A stretch of 64,000 bases of DNA, taken from assembly GCF_900168265.1 (NCBI RefSeq), contig NZ_FVZF01000001.1, forward strand, positions 186,001-250,000, given 5' to 3'. This document shows positions 18,284-28,303 of the stretch, in pieces. Source of the DNA: Salegentibacter salarius (GTDB taxonomy: Bacteria > Bacteroidota > Bacteroidia > Flavobacteriales > Flavobacteriaceae). Within the stretch, counting starts at the first letter, position 1. Every line of letters starts with the position of its first letter. The translations under genes were made by a program, and so were the position numbers. Below the pieces are notes generated by a model. That model saw nothing but the letters and a program-made list of their open reading frames with translations, had not been told where the DNA came from and made no database searches.

Positions 18284-19015
18284 TTACTTAAACAAGGCTT
18301 TGGATTTTTCAATTATAGGTTCTAGAAGATTAAGCTGCTTTTTCTTTAATTTTATATTCCCGATTTTTTCCAGGTGTTCCATTCTGTGGGCATCACTGCT
18401 AATAAAATCAATCATCCCTCTTTCAAGTAACTGGAAGGCTTTCTTTTGTATTCCTGTTCCATAGTGAGGGGTAAGGGATAACATATTTAATTGGAAATCA
18501 CATCCTCTTGTTTTTAGGTCTTTATACTTATCAAAACTGCTATCGTGATAAAAAGCATAACGCTCTGGATGAGCTAGTATTGGTTTTAAATTTGTATTCT
18601 GAATTTTAAATAGGATTTCAGCTAAATTAATAGGTGCCTGAAAATACGACATCTCTACTAAAACACAATTTTCTGCAACATTCAATACATTATTCTTTTC
18701 CAGTTGATCTATTAAATATTGATCCATCATATATTCTCCTGCAGCTTTAATAGAATTTCCGTGTGGCAAATTCTTTTTTACTTTTTCCAAAGCGGGAAAA
18801 ATCGTCTCTGGAGTATTGGGGTAAAATTCTCCCATAACGTGAGGACTGGCTACAAAATTAGTGACTCCAAATTCATTAAATTTTTTGATCATTGCTATAG
18901 AGTCTTCTGCACTATTAGCACCATCGTCTATACCGGGCAGTAAATGATTGTGGAAATCGGTGAAACCTTCCAGCAAATCGACTAAAAAATATTTTTTCTG
19001 AAAAATGGATAGCAT
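18284..19015 (-). CDS. PHP-family tyrosine phosphatase (CpsB/CapC type)
   Basis: A 243-residue PHP-fold metal-dependent phosphatase. Metal ligands are visible in DFHNHLLPGIDDGA (about residues 17-30), ASPHVMGEFYPN, the LAHPERYAFY block near residue 143, and SSDAHRMEHL near residue 205. This family removes phosphate from the tyrosine-rich tail of BY-kinases, so its target is probably the Wzc-type protein of the convergent gene. It is monocistronic and divergent from the Wzi gene. Confidence 0.92.
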   Translation of the reverse strand: MLSIFQKKYFLVDLLEGFTDFHNHLLPGIDDGANSAEDSIAMIKKFNEFGVTNFVASPHVMGEFYPNTPETIFPALEKVKKNLPHGNSIKAAGEYMMDQYLIDQLEKNNVLNVAENCVLVEMSYFQAPINLAEILFKIQNTNLKPILAHPERYAFYHDSSFDKYKDLKTRGCDFQLNMLSLTPHYGTGIQKKAFQLLERGMIDFISSDAHRMEHLEKIGNIKLKKKQLNLLEPIIEKSKALFK

Positions 19016-19091
19016 TTCTAAGTTTTAGAAACATAAAATTACATATTTTTAAATCGAATTAAGCATATTTGAAAAGTCTTAACGCCTACTT

Positions 19092-20450
19092 ATGAAACAA
19101 AATTTACTAGTATTTTTATTTCTTTCCTTTTTCCTAAATGTCCACGCACAAAATTTTGAGTTCAGTGGACAAGTGAACGCAACCGGATTATTGTATAGCG
19201 AGGAGAACTCTCCATTTTGGTTGCACACCAATCAAAGAGGAAGAATAGATGAACTTACCAATTTTTCAGGCTTTATTAGCACTCACGGATTTTATAATCT
19301 TTCTGAAAATTCTAATTTAGAGTTTGGGCTGGGAGCACTTTACCAGGACGGTTTTTCCGATAAACTTCAATTAGATGAAGCCTATTTAGCTTTTAATAAT
19401 TCCTGGTTGGGAATTGTGGCGGGACGTAAACAGCGCAAAGAATTGTATAGAGGATTAAGCGCTACTAACCAAAGCATTTTATGGTCTTTAAATGCAAGAC
19501 CACTTCCCGGAATTCGACTTTTTACTAGACGCCCCATATTTTTTAAAAATAATCGCGGATTTGGGTTCCAGGCTTCATTTGAAGAATACCTTATGGATGA
19601 TGAGCGTTTTGTAGAAAACACCCGTCTTCATCATAAAAGCTTCCATTTAGTTTATAAATCTTCACCTAAATTTCAAATTTTAGCTGGGTTGAGACACTTT
19701 GTACAATGGGGCGGCACACACCCGGAATTCGGAGATCTTCCTTCCGATTTTGAAGCTTATACCAGGGCAGTTACTGGAAGAGGAGCAGGCGAAGACACGG
19801 GAGATGGAATTTCTGAGCAGGAAATTAACGGTTTAGGAAATCATTTGGGGAGTTACGAGATAAATATCAAAACCATATTAGCTGGTTATAATGTTGAATT
19901 TATTTACAATCATTTATTCGAAGACGGCTCTGGCAGTTTGCTAAGAAATACCCCTGATGGACGTTACGGCATTTTTATAGAAGATCCTGCGGCTTCTTTA
20001 GATTCCTGGTTTCAAGCAGTAATGTATGAATTTTACTATACCAAAAATCAAAGTAAAAATACACCCACCACCGATGGTGAGGATAATTATTTCAATAATA
20101 ATTTATACCGATCTGGTTGGACTTACGAAAATAGAGTGCTGGGGCTTCCATTTATTACCCTTGGGCCAGATAGATTTAGGATAAATAACAATAAAATAAT
20201 TGCACATCATTTAGGTTTAAGCGGGATGGCCTTTAATAAGGTGCCATATAGATTTCTAGGAAGTTTCAGGAAGAATTATGGCGGAAAAGGAAGTGCAAAT
20301 ACCAATGGGAAACACGTTCTTTCTACTTACCTCGACTTAAATTTACTCCAAAATGTAGTGAACTTAAATCTTCAGCTAGGATCCGATTTTAGCGAAATTG
20401 AAGGTCCTAATTTTGGTGCCGGCGTTTCTATTTCTAAATCGTTTTTATAA
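19092..20450 (+). CDS. Capsule assembly Wzi family outer-membrane protein
   Basis: A 452-residue protein with a signal peptide (LLVFLFLSFFLNVHAQ) and many alternating aromatic beta strands, the look of an outer-membrane barrel. Features such as FWLHTNQRGRID, GLGALYQDG, NNSWLGIVAGRKQR and HFVQWGGTHPEFGDLP match the Wzi family (Capsule_assembly_Wzi), which holds capsule polysaccharide on the cell surface. It closes the polysaccharide export block (Wza, Wzc, phosphatase, Wzi) and ends 30 bases before a sensor kinase gene. Confidence 0.88.
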   Translation: MKQNLLVFLFLSFFLNVHAQNFEFSGQVNATGLLYSEENSPFWLHTNQRGRIDELTNFSGFISTHGFYNLSENSNLEFGLGALYQDGFSDKLQLDEAYLAFNNSWLGIVAGRKQRKELYRGLSATNQSILWSLNARPLPGIRLFTRRPIFFKNNRGFGFQASFEEYLMDDERFVENTRLHHKSFHLVYKSSPKFQILAGLRHFVQWGGTHPEFGDLPSDFEAYTRAVTGRGAGEDTGDGISEQEINGLGNHLGSYEINIKTILAGYNVEFIYNHLFEDGSGSLLRNTPDGRYGIFIEDPAASLDSWFQAVMYEFYYTKNQSKNTPTTDGEDNYFNNNLYRSGWTYENRVLGLPFITLGPDRFRINNNKIIAHHLGLSGMAFNKVPYRFLGSFRKNYGGKGSANTNGKHVLSTYLDLNLLQNVVNLNLQLGSDFSEIEGPNFGAGVSISKSFL

Positions 20451-20480
20451 AAAGAAACCGTAAATTCAAACTGCGCCTCA

Positions 20481-22651
20481 ATGAAAAAAATAACAACACC
20501 GGTTTTAAAAATTGATGGGAATTTTGAAATTATAAGTTGGAATACTTCCGCAGAAGAATTTCTAAAGAACACTTTAAAAAAAGACTTAAGGCGCAGCTAA
20601 GTGTAAAAGAAATATTTCCACCTGAGATCTGGACTGAATTCCTTGGAGATTTTGAAACAAATCAAGGGGTACTTCACAATGTCTTTGCTTTTTCAAAAAC
20701 TGAAGCTATAGAGATTTTTAGTAGTCCTTGTTTAGATGATGAGGGAAATATTAAAAATTATTCGCTAGGCATAAAAGTTGTTCCTCCTAGGGATACTAAT
20801 TCGTCTGAAAATATAATCCAATTAAAAAATATTCTGGAGAATTCCTCTCTAGCTATTTTTCTGTCTGATCCTAATGGTCTAATAGTAGAAGTTAATAGGG
20901 CTGCGTGTAGACTTTTTGGTTATAGTATTAAAGAACTGAAACAATTAAGTCGGGAAGATATAATGCAAAAGAATTCCGACTTGGAAATGGCCGTTCAGCA
21001 GAGAAATAAAGCCGGCGAATTAAGAACGGAATTGGTAGGAATTAAAAAGAATGGCGAGACTTTTCCTTGTGAGGTACATTCTGTTATTTATACCAATAAT
21101 GATGGTGAAAAGAGAACCAGTACCACGATTGTAGATATTTCAGATAGAAAAAAACAGGAATTAATGGCAGAAAATAGCAAGCAAGCTTTTCAGTCTTTAT
21201 TTGATTATAATCCTGATGTTGTCTATTCGTTTGATCTTAAAGGTAACTTTGTAGATCTTAACGAAGCTGCTTTAAATCTTGTAGAAGGTCCCAGGGAAAA
21301 AGTAAGAGAAGTTAATTTTTTACCTTTAATCGCGCCAGAAGATAGAGATCGTGTAATGATGCACTCTTCCATGGCAGTTTCAGATGAAGTGCAGCGTTAT
21401 AAAACTAATTTTATAAGTCTTAAAGGAACAAAAAAGGTGCTTGATGTCACAAACTTTCCAATATATGTCAATAAGAAAATAACCGGGGTATACGGAATTG
21501 CCAAAGACATCACTAAACAGGTGGAAATAGAGCAGAAACTGCGGGAAGAACATAATATGTTTAGGGCAATTATAGATTATATTCCAGATCATATTTTTGT
21601 AGTGAATGAAAAGCACGAAACTATTTTAACCAACCATAGTTTTTATAAAAATTATTATGGGGTTGAAAATGAACAGGAAAGTTTAGGACTAACGGCCTTA
21701 GAATTTTTTGAAAAAGAAGAAGCTACCAAAGTACTCGAAGATAACACACAGGTTATGAATAATGGTATTCCTGTAATAAATCGCGAGGATATAGATCAGA
21801 ATTTTAATGGTAAAAAAAATTATACACTGTTAACCAAAGTTCCCTTTAAATTTGGGGATAATAAAAAAGGCCTGGTTGGGATTTCAAGAAATATTACTGA
21901 AATTAAAGAGAAAGAAAAGGCTTTAGAAGAATTAAACGCGGCGCTTAAAAAACATGCGGATGAATTAGCATTATCTAACAAAGAACTTGAACAATTTGCT
22001 TATATAGCCTCACACGACCTGCAGGAGCCGCTTAGAATGGTAACTAGTTTCCTAACACAGCTCAAGAAAAAATACGACCATAAATTAGATGATAAAGCGC
22101 AACAATATATTTATTTTGCGCACGATGGTGCAACCCGAATGCGCCAAATAATTTTAGATTTACTTGAATATTCAAGGGTGGGACGGGTAGCGCATAAAGT
22201 TACAGCAGTTAATCTCGAGCACTTAGTTTCTGAGGTGCTATCACTTCAAAAAAAATCTATTGAAGAAAAAAATGCTAAAATTGAAATAGGTGTACTGCCA
22301 GAATTGGAGGTTGAAGAACCGGTGTTAAGGCAATTATTCTCTAATTTAATAGGCAATGCCTTAAAGTATTATTCAAAAGAAAGGCAGCCAGAAATCAAAA
22401 TTTCATCTTTAGAAAAAGAGAAGCATTGGGAATTTAAAATCAGCGATAACGGTATCGGGATTGAAGAAGAATTCAAGGAGCAAATTTTTATAATTTTTCA
22501 GCGTTTACATCAGCGCGATGAATATGAAGGAACCGGAATTGGCCTGGCAATATGTAAAAAGATCGTAGATAATTTTGGTGGTGAAATTTGGGTAGACTCC
22601 AGGCTTGGGGAAGGGAGCAGCTTTTATTTTACAATCCCAAAACAATTTTAG
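20481..22651 (+). CDS. Multi-PAS sensor histidine kinase with a -1 frame break near its start
   Basis: The long frame (20537-22651) encodes three PAS/S-box domains, a HisKA box ([18 protein letters not shown]) and a HATPase domain (FSNLIGNALKYYSKE, DNGIGIEE, GTGIGLAICKK). Its only early start is a TTG with no PAS character. In another frame, an ATG at 20481 gives a good PAS beginning (TPVLKIDGNFEIISWN) that stops at 20600. The two frames join exactly at an A7 run (20576-20582): read through it by -1 and TLKK continues into RLKAQLSVKEIF. The zero-frame bases there are T TTA AAA, a canonical slippery heptamer. So this is either a frameshift mutation or sequence error, or slippage makes the full protein. 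No membrane segment is seen, so it is cytoplasmic. Confidence 0.8.
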
Positions 22652-22655
22652 TATA

Positions 22656-22749
22656 TTTACTTGATAATCGAGATTAAAATGCTCAGAGGCTTGCTTCGAA
22701 ATCAGATTGTATTTTGCAATCCTAATGTTTCGTGAGCTTGCTCCGAAGT
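22656..22749 (-). repeat. Dispersed intergenic repeat, copy 2
   Basis: Reverse-orientation partner of the element at 12787-12877, about 88% identical by eye over some 95-100 bases, with the shared stretches GATAATCGAGATTAAA, TTTCGTGAGCTTGCTCCGAA and CGAAATCA. It begins about 5 bases after the stop of the sensor kinase gene. No coding potential. Confidence 0.85.
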
Positions 22750-22873
22750 AATTTACTTTGTAATGCGAAGCTAAGTGCTTTTAATTTTGAAGGCTTTAAA
22801 TTCAGGTTTACCTCTTGTAACTGGTTGATTCAGTTCATACGAATTCTTAGTTTGTTATTTAAAATAGTATTAA

Positions 22874-24631
22874 ATGATTCAAAATTCCGGGGAATTAAAG
22901 GTTTTAGTTATGGAGGACAACCCGGGCGATTTTATTCTTATAGAAGATTATCTTTCCGAAGAACATGCAGCACTGGAACTGCAGCGCGCCGAAAATTTTA
23001 AAATGGCGAAAGAAATGCTCCAGGCTTCCAAAAATTTTGATACCGTCTTACTCGACCTATCACTCCCGGATATTAAAAATACCGAAACTCTAGTAAAAGA
23101 AATCCTGGCTTTGGCTAATGGTGCACCGGTGGTGGTACTAACAGGATATACCAATAAGGATTATGGAATGAAAACTCTTTCCTGGGGCGTTTCAGACTAC
23201 CTCCTGAAAGATGAAATTAATGCTTCAAATCTTTCTAAAAGCATCCATTACAGTATCGAGCGAAAAAAGGTACAGCGGCAGCTTTATGCGTCTGAAGAAA
23301 AGTACCGAACATTATTTGATTCCAGCCCTTTACCAAAATGGGTTTTAGATAGACATACCCTTGAATTTTTAGACGTTAATCAAGCAGCCATAAACCTCTA
23401 CGGCTATTCTAGAGAAGAATTCATGAAAATGACTGTGAGAGATCTGTGGGTAGATGATGAGGATGAAATAGAACAAACTGTAGAGGATAATTTTCACGAT
23501 TTCTCCAGTATTAGAGTTAAGCATTATACTAAAAGCAGGAACCTTCTTTTTATAGATGTTCAAAGTAACCCTATTATATTTGGAGGCAGGGAAGCTCGCG
23601 TTACTTTGGCGCACAATATTACCGAAAAACTTAAAGCTGAAAAAAAATTAAGACACAGTCAGCAGCGTTTTAAGGCCCTGGTGCAGGATGGCAGCGACGT
23701 GATAAGTATTTTAGATGAAAATTTTCACTATACTTATATTAGCCCTAGTGCAAAGAATATTTTAGGTATAAACCCTGATAAACTGATAGGAAGTAATGCA
23801 TTCGAGTTTATTCATAGTGAAGACCATCCGTATATAGAAGACAAGATCAAATTTCTAGGTAATAAAGTAAAATCTTTCCAATTGCCATCCTATAGATATA
23901 AAAATGGAGAAGGTGAGTGGCGATGGTTAGAAACTATTATAAGTGATTTAAGAGATGATCCTGCAGTAAATGGTTTGGTGGCAACTTCAAGAGATATTAC
24001 CAGTTTTAAATTACAGGAAAAGGAATTAAGAGAAAGCCTGGAGCGTTATGATATTGTTGCCAAAGCTACCAGCGATCTAATTACCGATTATAATATTGAA
24101 AACGATACTTTTCAGTTTAGCAATGCGATCCATGATATTTTTGGATATAGCCCGGACGAACTGGGAACTTCCCGAGAATGGTGGAGGGAGCGTCTGCACC
24201 CCGAGGATTCCAAGCGTGTAACTGAAGCTACTAAGGAAATTTACAACAATCACAAAAAGCTATTGAATATTGAATATCGCTTTAAATGTGCTAACGGAAA
24301 CTATAAGTATATCCTTGACCGTAGTTATGTGATTAGTGATGCTGAAGGCAAACCTTCGCGTATAATTGGTTCTGTACAGGACATTACCGAAAGAAGAAAA
24401 TATATTAATGCCATAGAGCGCAGTAATGAAAGGCTTCGGGAAATTGCCTGGACACAATCTCACGTAGTTAGGGCGCCTTTAGCAAGAATTATGGGTTTAA
24501 TAGATTTATTAAAAAATGAAAGAAATAACCTGGATAATATTGAGGAAATTATAGATAATATCTTAAATTCGTCTGAAGAGCTTGATAAGATTATTAGAAA
24601 AATCACCAATAAGACCGAAGAAGATTTTTAA
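22874..24631 (+). CDS. REC-PAS-PAS-PAS protein ending in a histidine-kinase dimerisation box without an ATPase domain
   Basis: A 585-residue signalling protein. An N-terminal receiver (VLVMEDNPGDFIL, phospho-acceptor in LLDLSLPD near residue 60, VVLTGY, lysine in YLLKDE) is followed by three PAS domains (about 135-250, 260-385, 390-515). The C-terminus is a dimerisation/phospho-acceptor segment, AWTQSHVVRAPLARIMGLID near residue 535. The protein ends about 50 residues later with no N, G1 or G2 boxes, so it cannot bind ATP by itself. It could receive phosphate on its receiver, pass it to its own histidine, or act as a phosphotransfer partner. Its neighbours are a full kinase upstream and a lone receiver 23 bases downstream. 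Confidence 0.88.
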   Translation: MIQNSGELKVLVMEDNPGDFILIEDYLSEEHAALELQRAENFKMAKEMLQASKNFDTVLLDLSLPDIKNTETLVKEILALANGAPVVVLTGYTNKDYGMKTLSWGVSDYLLKDEINASNLSKSIHYSIERKKVQRQLYASEEKYRTLFDSSPLPKWVLDRHTLEFLDVNQAAINLYGYSREEFMKMTVRDLWVDDEDEIEQTVEDNFHDFSSIRVKHYTKSRNLLFIDVQSNPIIFGGREARVTLAHNITEKLKAEKKLRHSQQRFKALVQDGSDVISILDENFHYTYISPSAKNILGINPDKLIGSNAFEFIHSEDHPYIEDKIKFLGNKVKSFQLPSYRYKNGEGEWRWLETIISDLRDDPAVNGLVATSRDITSFKLQEKELRESLERYDIVAKATSDLITDYNIENDTFQFSNAIHDIFGYSPDELGTSREWWRERLHPEDSKRVTEATKEIYNNHKKLLNIEYRFKCANGNYKYILDRSYVISDAEGKPSRIIGSVQDITERRKYINAIERSNERLREIAWTQSHVVRAPLARIMGLIDLLKNERNNLDNIEEIIDNILNSSEELDKIIRKITNKTEEDF

Positions 24632-24654
24632 GCCCTTGCCCTAAACTCTCCAGA

Positions 24655-25065
24655 ATGCTTGAAGTAATTATCGTAGATGACGATCAAATTGTGGTGTTTA
24701 TTCAAAAGAAAATGATATCAAATCACGAGATCGCATCTAACCCGGTTTGTTTTAATAAGGCTGATGATGCCTTAAATTATTTAAATGAACAGCAGCAACC
24801 TAGAAATAAAAAGGACTTCCTTATTTTTTTAGATATCAATATGCCTAATATGAATGGCTGGGATTTTCTTGACTGTTTAGAAAATAACGAACAAAAATCT
24901 AGTTATCATGTGGTTATGGTTACCTCTTCAATTAACAAAGAGGATAAGGAAGAAGCTAAAAAATACAGTATGGTACGCTTATTTATTGAAAAACCTATTC
25001 GCTCTTCAGATTGTGAAAAAGTAAAAGAAATTTCAGAAATAAGTCATTTTTTCGAACGGGTTTAA
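24655..25065 (+). CDS. Single-domain response regulator
   Basis: A 136-residue receiver domain with no output domain. The acidic pocket (IIVDDDQIVVF), the phospho-acceptor Asp in FLDINMPNMNGWDF near residue 59, MVTSS and the lysine in FIEKPI are all present. Stand-alone receivers of this kind (Rcp1/CheY-like) are common beside bacterial sensor kinases in Bacteroidota. The gene starts 23 bases after the REC-PAS-DHp gene, so both are probably one operon. Its end overlaps the convergent gene by 4 bases. Confidence 0.92.
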   Translation: MLEVIIVDDDQIVVFIQKKMISNHEIASNPVCFNKADDALNYLNEQQQPRNKKDFLIFLDINMPNMNGWDFLDCLENNEQKSSYHVVMVTSSINKEDKEEAKKYSMVRLFIEKPIRSSDCEKVKEISEISHFFERV

Positions 25066-26138
25066 ACACCTTTTTCACGGGGTTGAGCATCATCTATTTT
25101 TTCCTGAGCCCAATCTTTTTCCTCTTCTTCAGCTTCTGGTTTATTTTGTTCCAATTCTGCCTTTCGCTCAAAATTCAATTTAATATACATTGGGAAATGA
25201 TCTGAGCCTATATGTTTTTCGCGGGCAATATCCACCAGGGTAAAATCATTACTATGAAAAACGTGATCCAAGGGCCATCTAAAAAAACGATAATCGGCGT
25301 GGAAAGTATTAAAAAATCCTCTACCAATTCTTGGATCTATTAATCCGCTCATTTGCTGGAATAACCTTGTGGTTCTGGACCAGGCCACATCGTTTAGATC
25401 TCCAAATACCAAAACACTATCATCCTGTTCCCGCACATCTCTTCCCAGCATCAGTAATTCTGCATCACGATTAGTAGAAGTATCAGCTTCAGAAGGACTT
25501 GGTGGCTTGGGATGCATACAATGAATTCTAATTTTTGAATTATCATCTAAGCGCACAAACCCGTGAATAGAAGGAATATCGTTTTTCACCAAATACCTGA
25601 TCTCGGTTTCTTCCAACTTCAGTTTAGAGTATAGGTGCATTCCGTATAGGTTATCCTGAGGTACTTTTATACAATATTTATATTCCTCTTCCAGCTCCTT
25701 TAATGCTTCTTCCCATTTTTCATCAGATTCCAGGGTTAGTAAAATATCGGGTTGCCTACGGTTTACAATTTCAAGAAGTTTGTGATAATCCTTATTTGGA
25801 GTAAGCACATTGCTTACCAGGATTGAAATATTATCGGATGGATCTCCATCCTCAAATTGCATGACTTCCTTTTTTGCAAACCAGGTATAAGGATAGATTT
25901 TTTCAACCTGGTAAATGAGGCTCACTAAGAGTAGTGCAATAGCGATAAAATGAATTACTTCAGAAAAATCAAAAACGATAATAGCTACAATAATTACCGC
26001 ACTAATAAGTATTGAAATTTGCAGTCGTGGAAAATCGAAAGCTCGTATCCACCATTGATCAAAACGTGTTGCAGATGCCAGGCTGGGAATTAAAAATAGT
26101 CCGCAGGCTATAAGCATTATTATTTCTGAAATTTCCAT
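25062..26138 (-). CDS. Endonuclease/exonuclease/phosphatase family membrane protein
   Basis: A 358-residue protein with three N-terminal membrane segments (to about residue 85) and a C-terminal EEP domain. The active-site blocks are ISILVSNVLTPN, LLTLESDEKW, CMHPKPPSPS, LVFGDLNDVAW near residue 247 and IGSDHFPMYIKL near residue 312. Membrane-anchored EEP proteins of this layout are common in Bacteroidota; substrate may be phospholipid, nucleic acid or a phosphate ester and cannot be assigned. The last 40 residues are a charged Glu-rich tail. It follows the PAP2 gene by 11 bases in a minus-strand pair. Confidence 0.88.
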   Translation of the reverse strand: MEISEIIMLIACGLFLIPSLASATRFDQWWIRAFDFPRLQISILISAVIIVAIIVFDFSEVIHFIAIALLLVSLIYQVEKIYPYTWFAKKEVMQFEDGDPSDNISILVSNVLTPNKDYHKLLEIVNRRQPDILLTLESDEKWEEALKELEEEYKYCIKVPQDNLYGMHLYSKLKLEETEIRYLVKNDIPSIHGFVRLDDNSKIRIHCMHPKPPSPSEADTSTNRDAELLMLGRDVREQDDSVLVFGDLNDVAWSRTTRLFQQMSGLIDPRIGRGFFNTFHADYRFFRWPLDHVFHSNDFTLVDIAREKHIGSDHFPMYIKLNFERKAELEQNKPEAEEEEKDWAQEKIDDAQPREKGV

Positions 26139-26149
26139 AGAGAATTAGC

Positions 26150-26965
26150 TTAAAACTTATAGGTAAGGGCAAGGCCCTTGGTATTTATACCAGTGCCATT
26201 CACATTAAAATTGGCAGTGGGATAGAGATCAATATTTTCTTTGCCTTTTTTATGTAACTCGGGAATTAAAATACCACTGGCGGCTCCTACTACAAACCCT
26301 GCAATATTATCGGTTAGAAAATGCTTTCCAGCTTTGGTACGTAAATAACCCATTAATACCGAAATTCCCGTAGCGCCTCCCCATACATAGGGTATTGCTT
26401 TAGAATCTGGATGAAAATCATTAAAAACCTTGGCAGCAAAAAAAGTTCCTGCAGCTGCCACGGCCGTATGTCCCGCTATAAAGGAGCGTTGGGCACCACC
26501 TTCAGTACGCTCACCCGTGGGAAGATCTTCGTTATAAACCAATGGCCTACTTTTATCTATTAAACCGGCCGTCATAGTATAAAAAACTCCGGTAGTAGCC
26601 ATAGTTTCAACAAATAGAACACTTATTTGACCAAAATTCTTTCTTTCGGCCTCGCTGGGTAAAAAGGCCAGCGGCATTCCCAAGGCAGCATAAAAAGGAA
26701 TATAGCTTGCAGCATCTGCCTTTTCAGAATAATTTCCCGCTGCCCACCGGTCTATTCCCCAAATGTCATTTTTATTAAGTGCATTAAGTTCAGATTCGGA
26801 TAGTGATTCTTTATTTTGAATAAAAGTAAATCCTAAAACGTTTAAACCAACAGCGCCTGCAATATATACACCATCTTTCCAGGTATTGGTTTCATAGGGA
26901 GAATCCTGGGCGTAAGTGCTAAAAACCAGGCTTAAACATAAAAGGCTTAGTATTATTTTTCTCAT
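26150..26965 (-). CDS. PAP2-family phosphatase, exported
   Basis: A 271-residue protein with a signal peptide (ILSLLCLSLVFSTYAQ) and several membrane segments. The PAP2/vanadium-haloperoxidase motifs are partly kept: SRPLVY near residue 140, SFIAGHTAVAAAG near residue 163 (the PSGH motif reads IAGH, so the serine is alanine) and GYLRTKAGKHFLTDNIAG near residue 222 with its Arg, His and Asp. The C-terminus (LGLALTYKF) is a beta strand ending in Phe. A lipid phosphate phosphatase is likely, paired with the EEP protein downstream. Confidence 0.85.
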   Translation of the reverse strand: MRKIILSLLCLSLVFSTYAQDSPYETNTWKDGVYIAGAVGLNVLGFTFIQNKESLSESELNALNKNDIWGIDRWAAGNYSEKADAASYIPFYAALGMPLAFLPSEAERKNFGQISVLFVETMATTGVFYTMTAGLIDKSRPLVYNEDLPTGERTEGGAQRSFIAGHTAVAAAGTFFAAKVFNDFHPDSKAIPYVWGGATGISVLMGYLRTKAGKHFLTDNIAGFVVGAASGILIPELHKKGKENIDLYPTANFNVNGTGINTKGLALTYKF

Positions 26966-27154
26966 TTATTTACAGTCTATATTTAGTAATATTCAAATCT
27001 CTAAACTCCTTATTAATTGCTGAAGTAATTAAGAAAAGAATAACAATATAAAGCTCAATTGCAACAATCACAAATTTATAGATTAACATAAGTTTAATCA
27101 CTGTTGGAGCTAAAGATTTTCCAATTCTACCCAAAATACTGTAATTTTAGGATT

Positions 27155-28285
27155 ATGAAGAAGAAAGATTACAGACAGGGCAGCGGATTTGTTTTTAATA
27201 AATTTGAAGAACCGGACAAATCGCCATTTGATAGATTGTTCGAGGTTTTCAAAGAATTGATAACCCATACTTCTGGCGATCTAGATGAAGCGCTGGATTG
27301 GCTGAAACAGCTAGATGAAGAATATAAGTTAACTACAGAAGATTATACACTGGATGATTTTGTTGAAGACCTTAAGAAAAAAGGTTACATCAAAGAAGAA
27401 AGTGAAGATGAAGGTGGTGGAATGGCCATTACCGCTAAAACCGAGCGTGCTATTAGAAAGCAGGCTTTAGATCAAATCTTTGGAAGACTTAAAAAAAGCG
27501 CTTCCGGCAGTCATAGAACAAATCACGTAGGCCGGGGAGATGAGCATACCGGCGATTTTAAGGCATTTCAATTTGGAGATACCCCAGATAAAATTTCGGT
27601 TACCGAAAGTCTGCGTAATGCACAGATCAATCACGGGATAGGAGATTTTAATATGACCGAAGAGGATTTGGTGGTTGAAGAAACACATTACAAATCCCGA
27701 ATGAGCACGGTTTTAATGATAGACCTTAGCCATAGTATGATACTTTATGGCGAAGATCGTATTACTCCGGCAAAAAAAGTCGCCATGGCACTCGCCGAAT
27801 TGATCACTACCAGATATCCAAAAGATAGCCTTGATATTATTGTTTTTGGTGACGATGCCTGGCTGGTTTCTATTGCCGATCTTCCTTATTTAAAAGTTGG
27901 CCCATATCATACCAATACCGTTGCAGGTTTAAAACTGGCTATGGATATTTTAAGAAGAAAACGTAGTACCAATCGCCAGATTTTTATGATCACCGACGGG
28001 AAACCAAGTTGCCTGAGAGAACGGGATGGTTCTTATTATAAAAATAGTATGGGGCTGGATCCTTATATTCTAGGAAAATGCTATACCATGGCTAGACAGG
28101 CTAGGAAGTTACATATTCCTATCACTACATTTATGATCGCCCAGGATCCTTATTTAATGCAGTTTGTTAAGGAATTCACCTATGCCAATCAGGGTAAGGC
28201 ATTTTATACAGGTCTAAAAGGTTTAGGAGAAATGATCTTTGAAGATTACGAAACCAATAGAAAAAAGAGGATTAGGGGGAATTAA
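27155..28285 (+). CDS. VWA-domain protein, partner of a MoxR-type ATPase
   Basis: A 376-residue protein counted from the ATG at 27155 (MKKKDYRQGSGFVFNKF); a longer reading from a TTG at 27104 looks spurious. The C-terminal von Willebrand A domain has a complete MIDAS: DLSHS near residue 189, the HTNT threonine near 254, and MITDGKPSC near 278. The N-terminal half is charged and probably helical. Such VWA proteins work with MoxR/magnesium-chelatase-like AAA ATPases as chaperone or metal-insertion machines; that partner is encoded at 28819, but a nuclease-like gene lies between. Confidence 0.88.
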   Translation: MKKKDYRQGSGFVFNKFEEPDKSPFDRLFEVFKELITHTSGDLDEALDWLKQLDEEYKLTTEDYTLDDFVEDLKKKGYIKEESEDEGGGMAITAKTERAIRKQALDQIFGRLKKSASGSHRTNHVGRGDEHTGDFKAFQFGDTPDKISVTESLRNAQINHGIGDFNMTEEDLVVEETHYKSRMSTVLMIDLSHSMILYGEDRITPAKKVAMALAELITTRYPKDSLDIIVFGDDAWLVSIADLPYLKVGPYHTNTVAGLKLAMDILRRKRSTNRQIFMITDGKPSCLRERDGSYYKNSMGLDPYILGKCYTMARQARKLHIPITTFMIAQDPYLMQFVKEFTYANQGKAFYTGLKGLGEMIFEDYETNRKKRIRGN

Positions 28286-28303
28286 TAAAATTCAAACTCC
28301 CCA

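Noticed and set aside
22732-23001. 89-codon ORF overlapping the dispersed repeat and the REC-PAS gene
   Set aside because: It runs through the repeat and continues in the wrong frame of the receiver domain, so it is not a gene.
27104-27154. N-terminal extension of the VWA protein from a TTG
   Set aside because: The extra 17 residues look unlike the family, and a good ATG with the sequence MKKKDYRQG lies at 27155.
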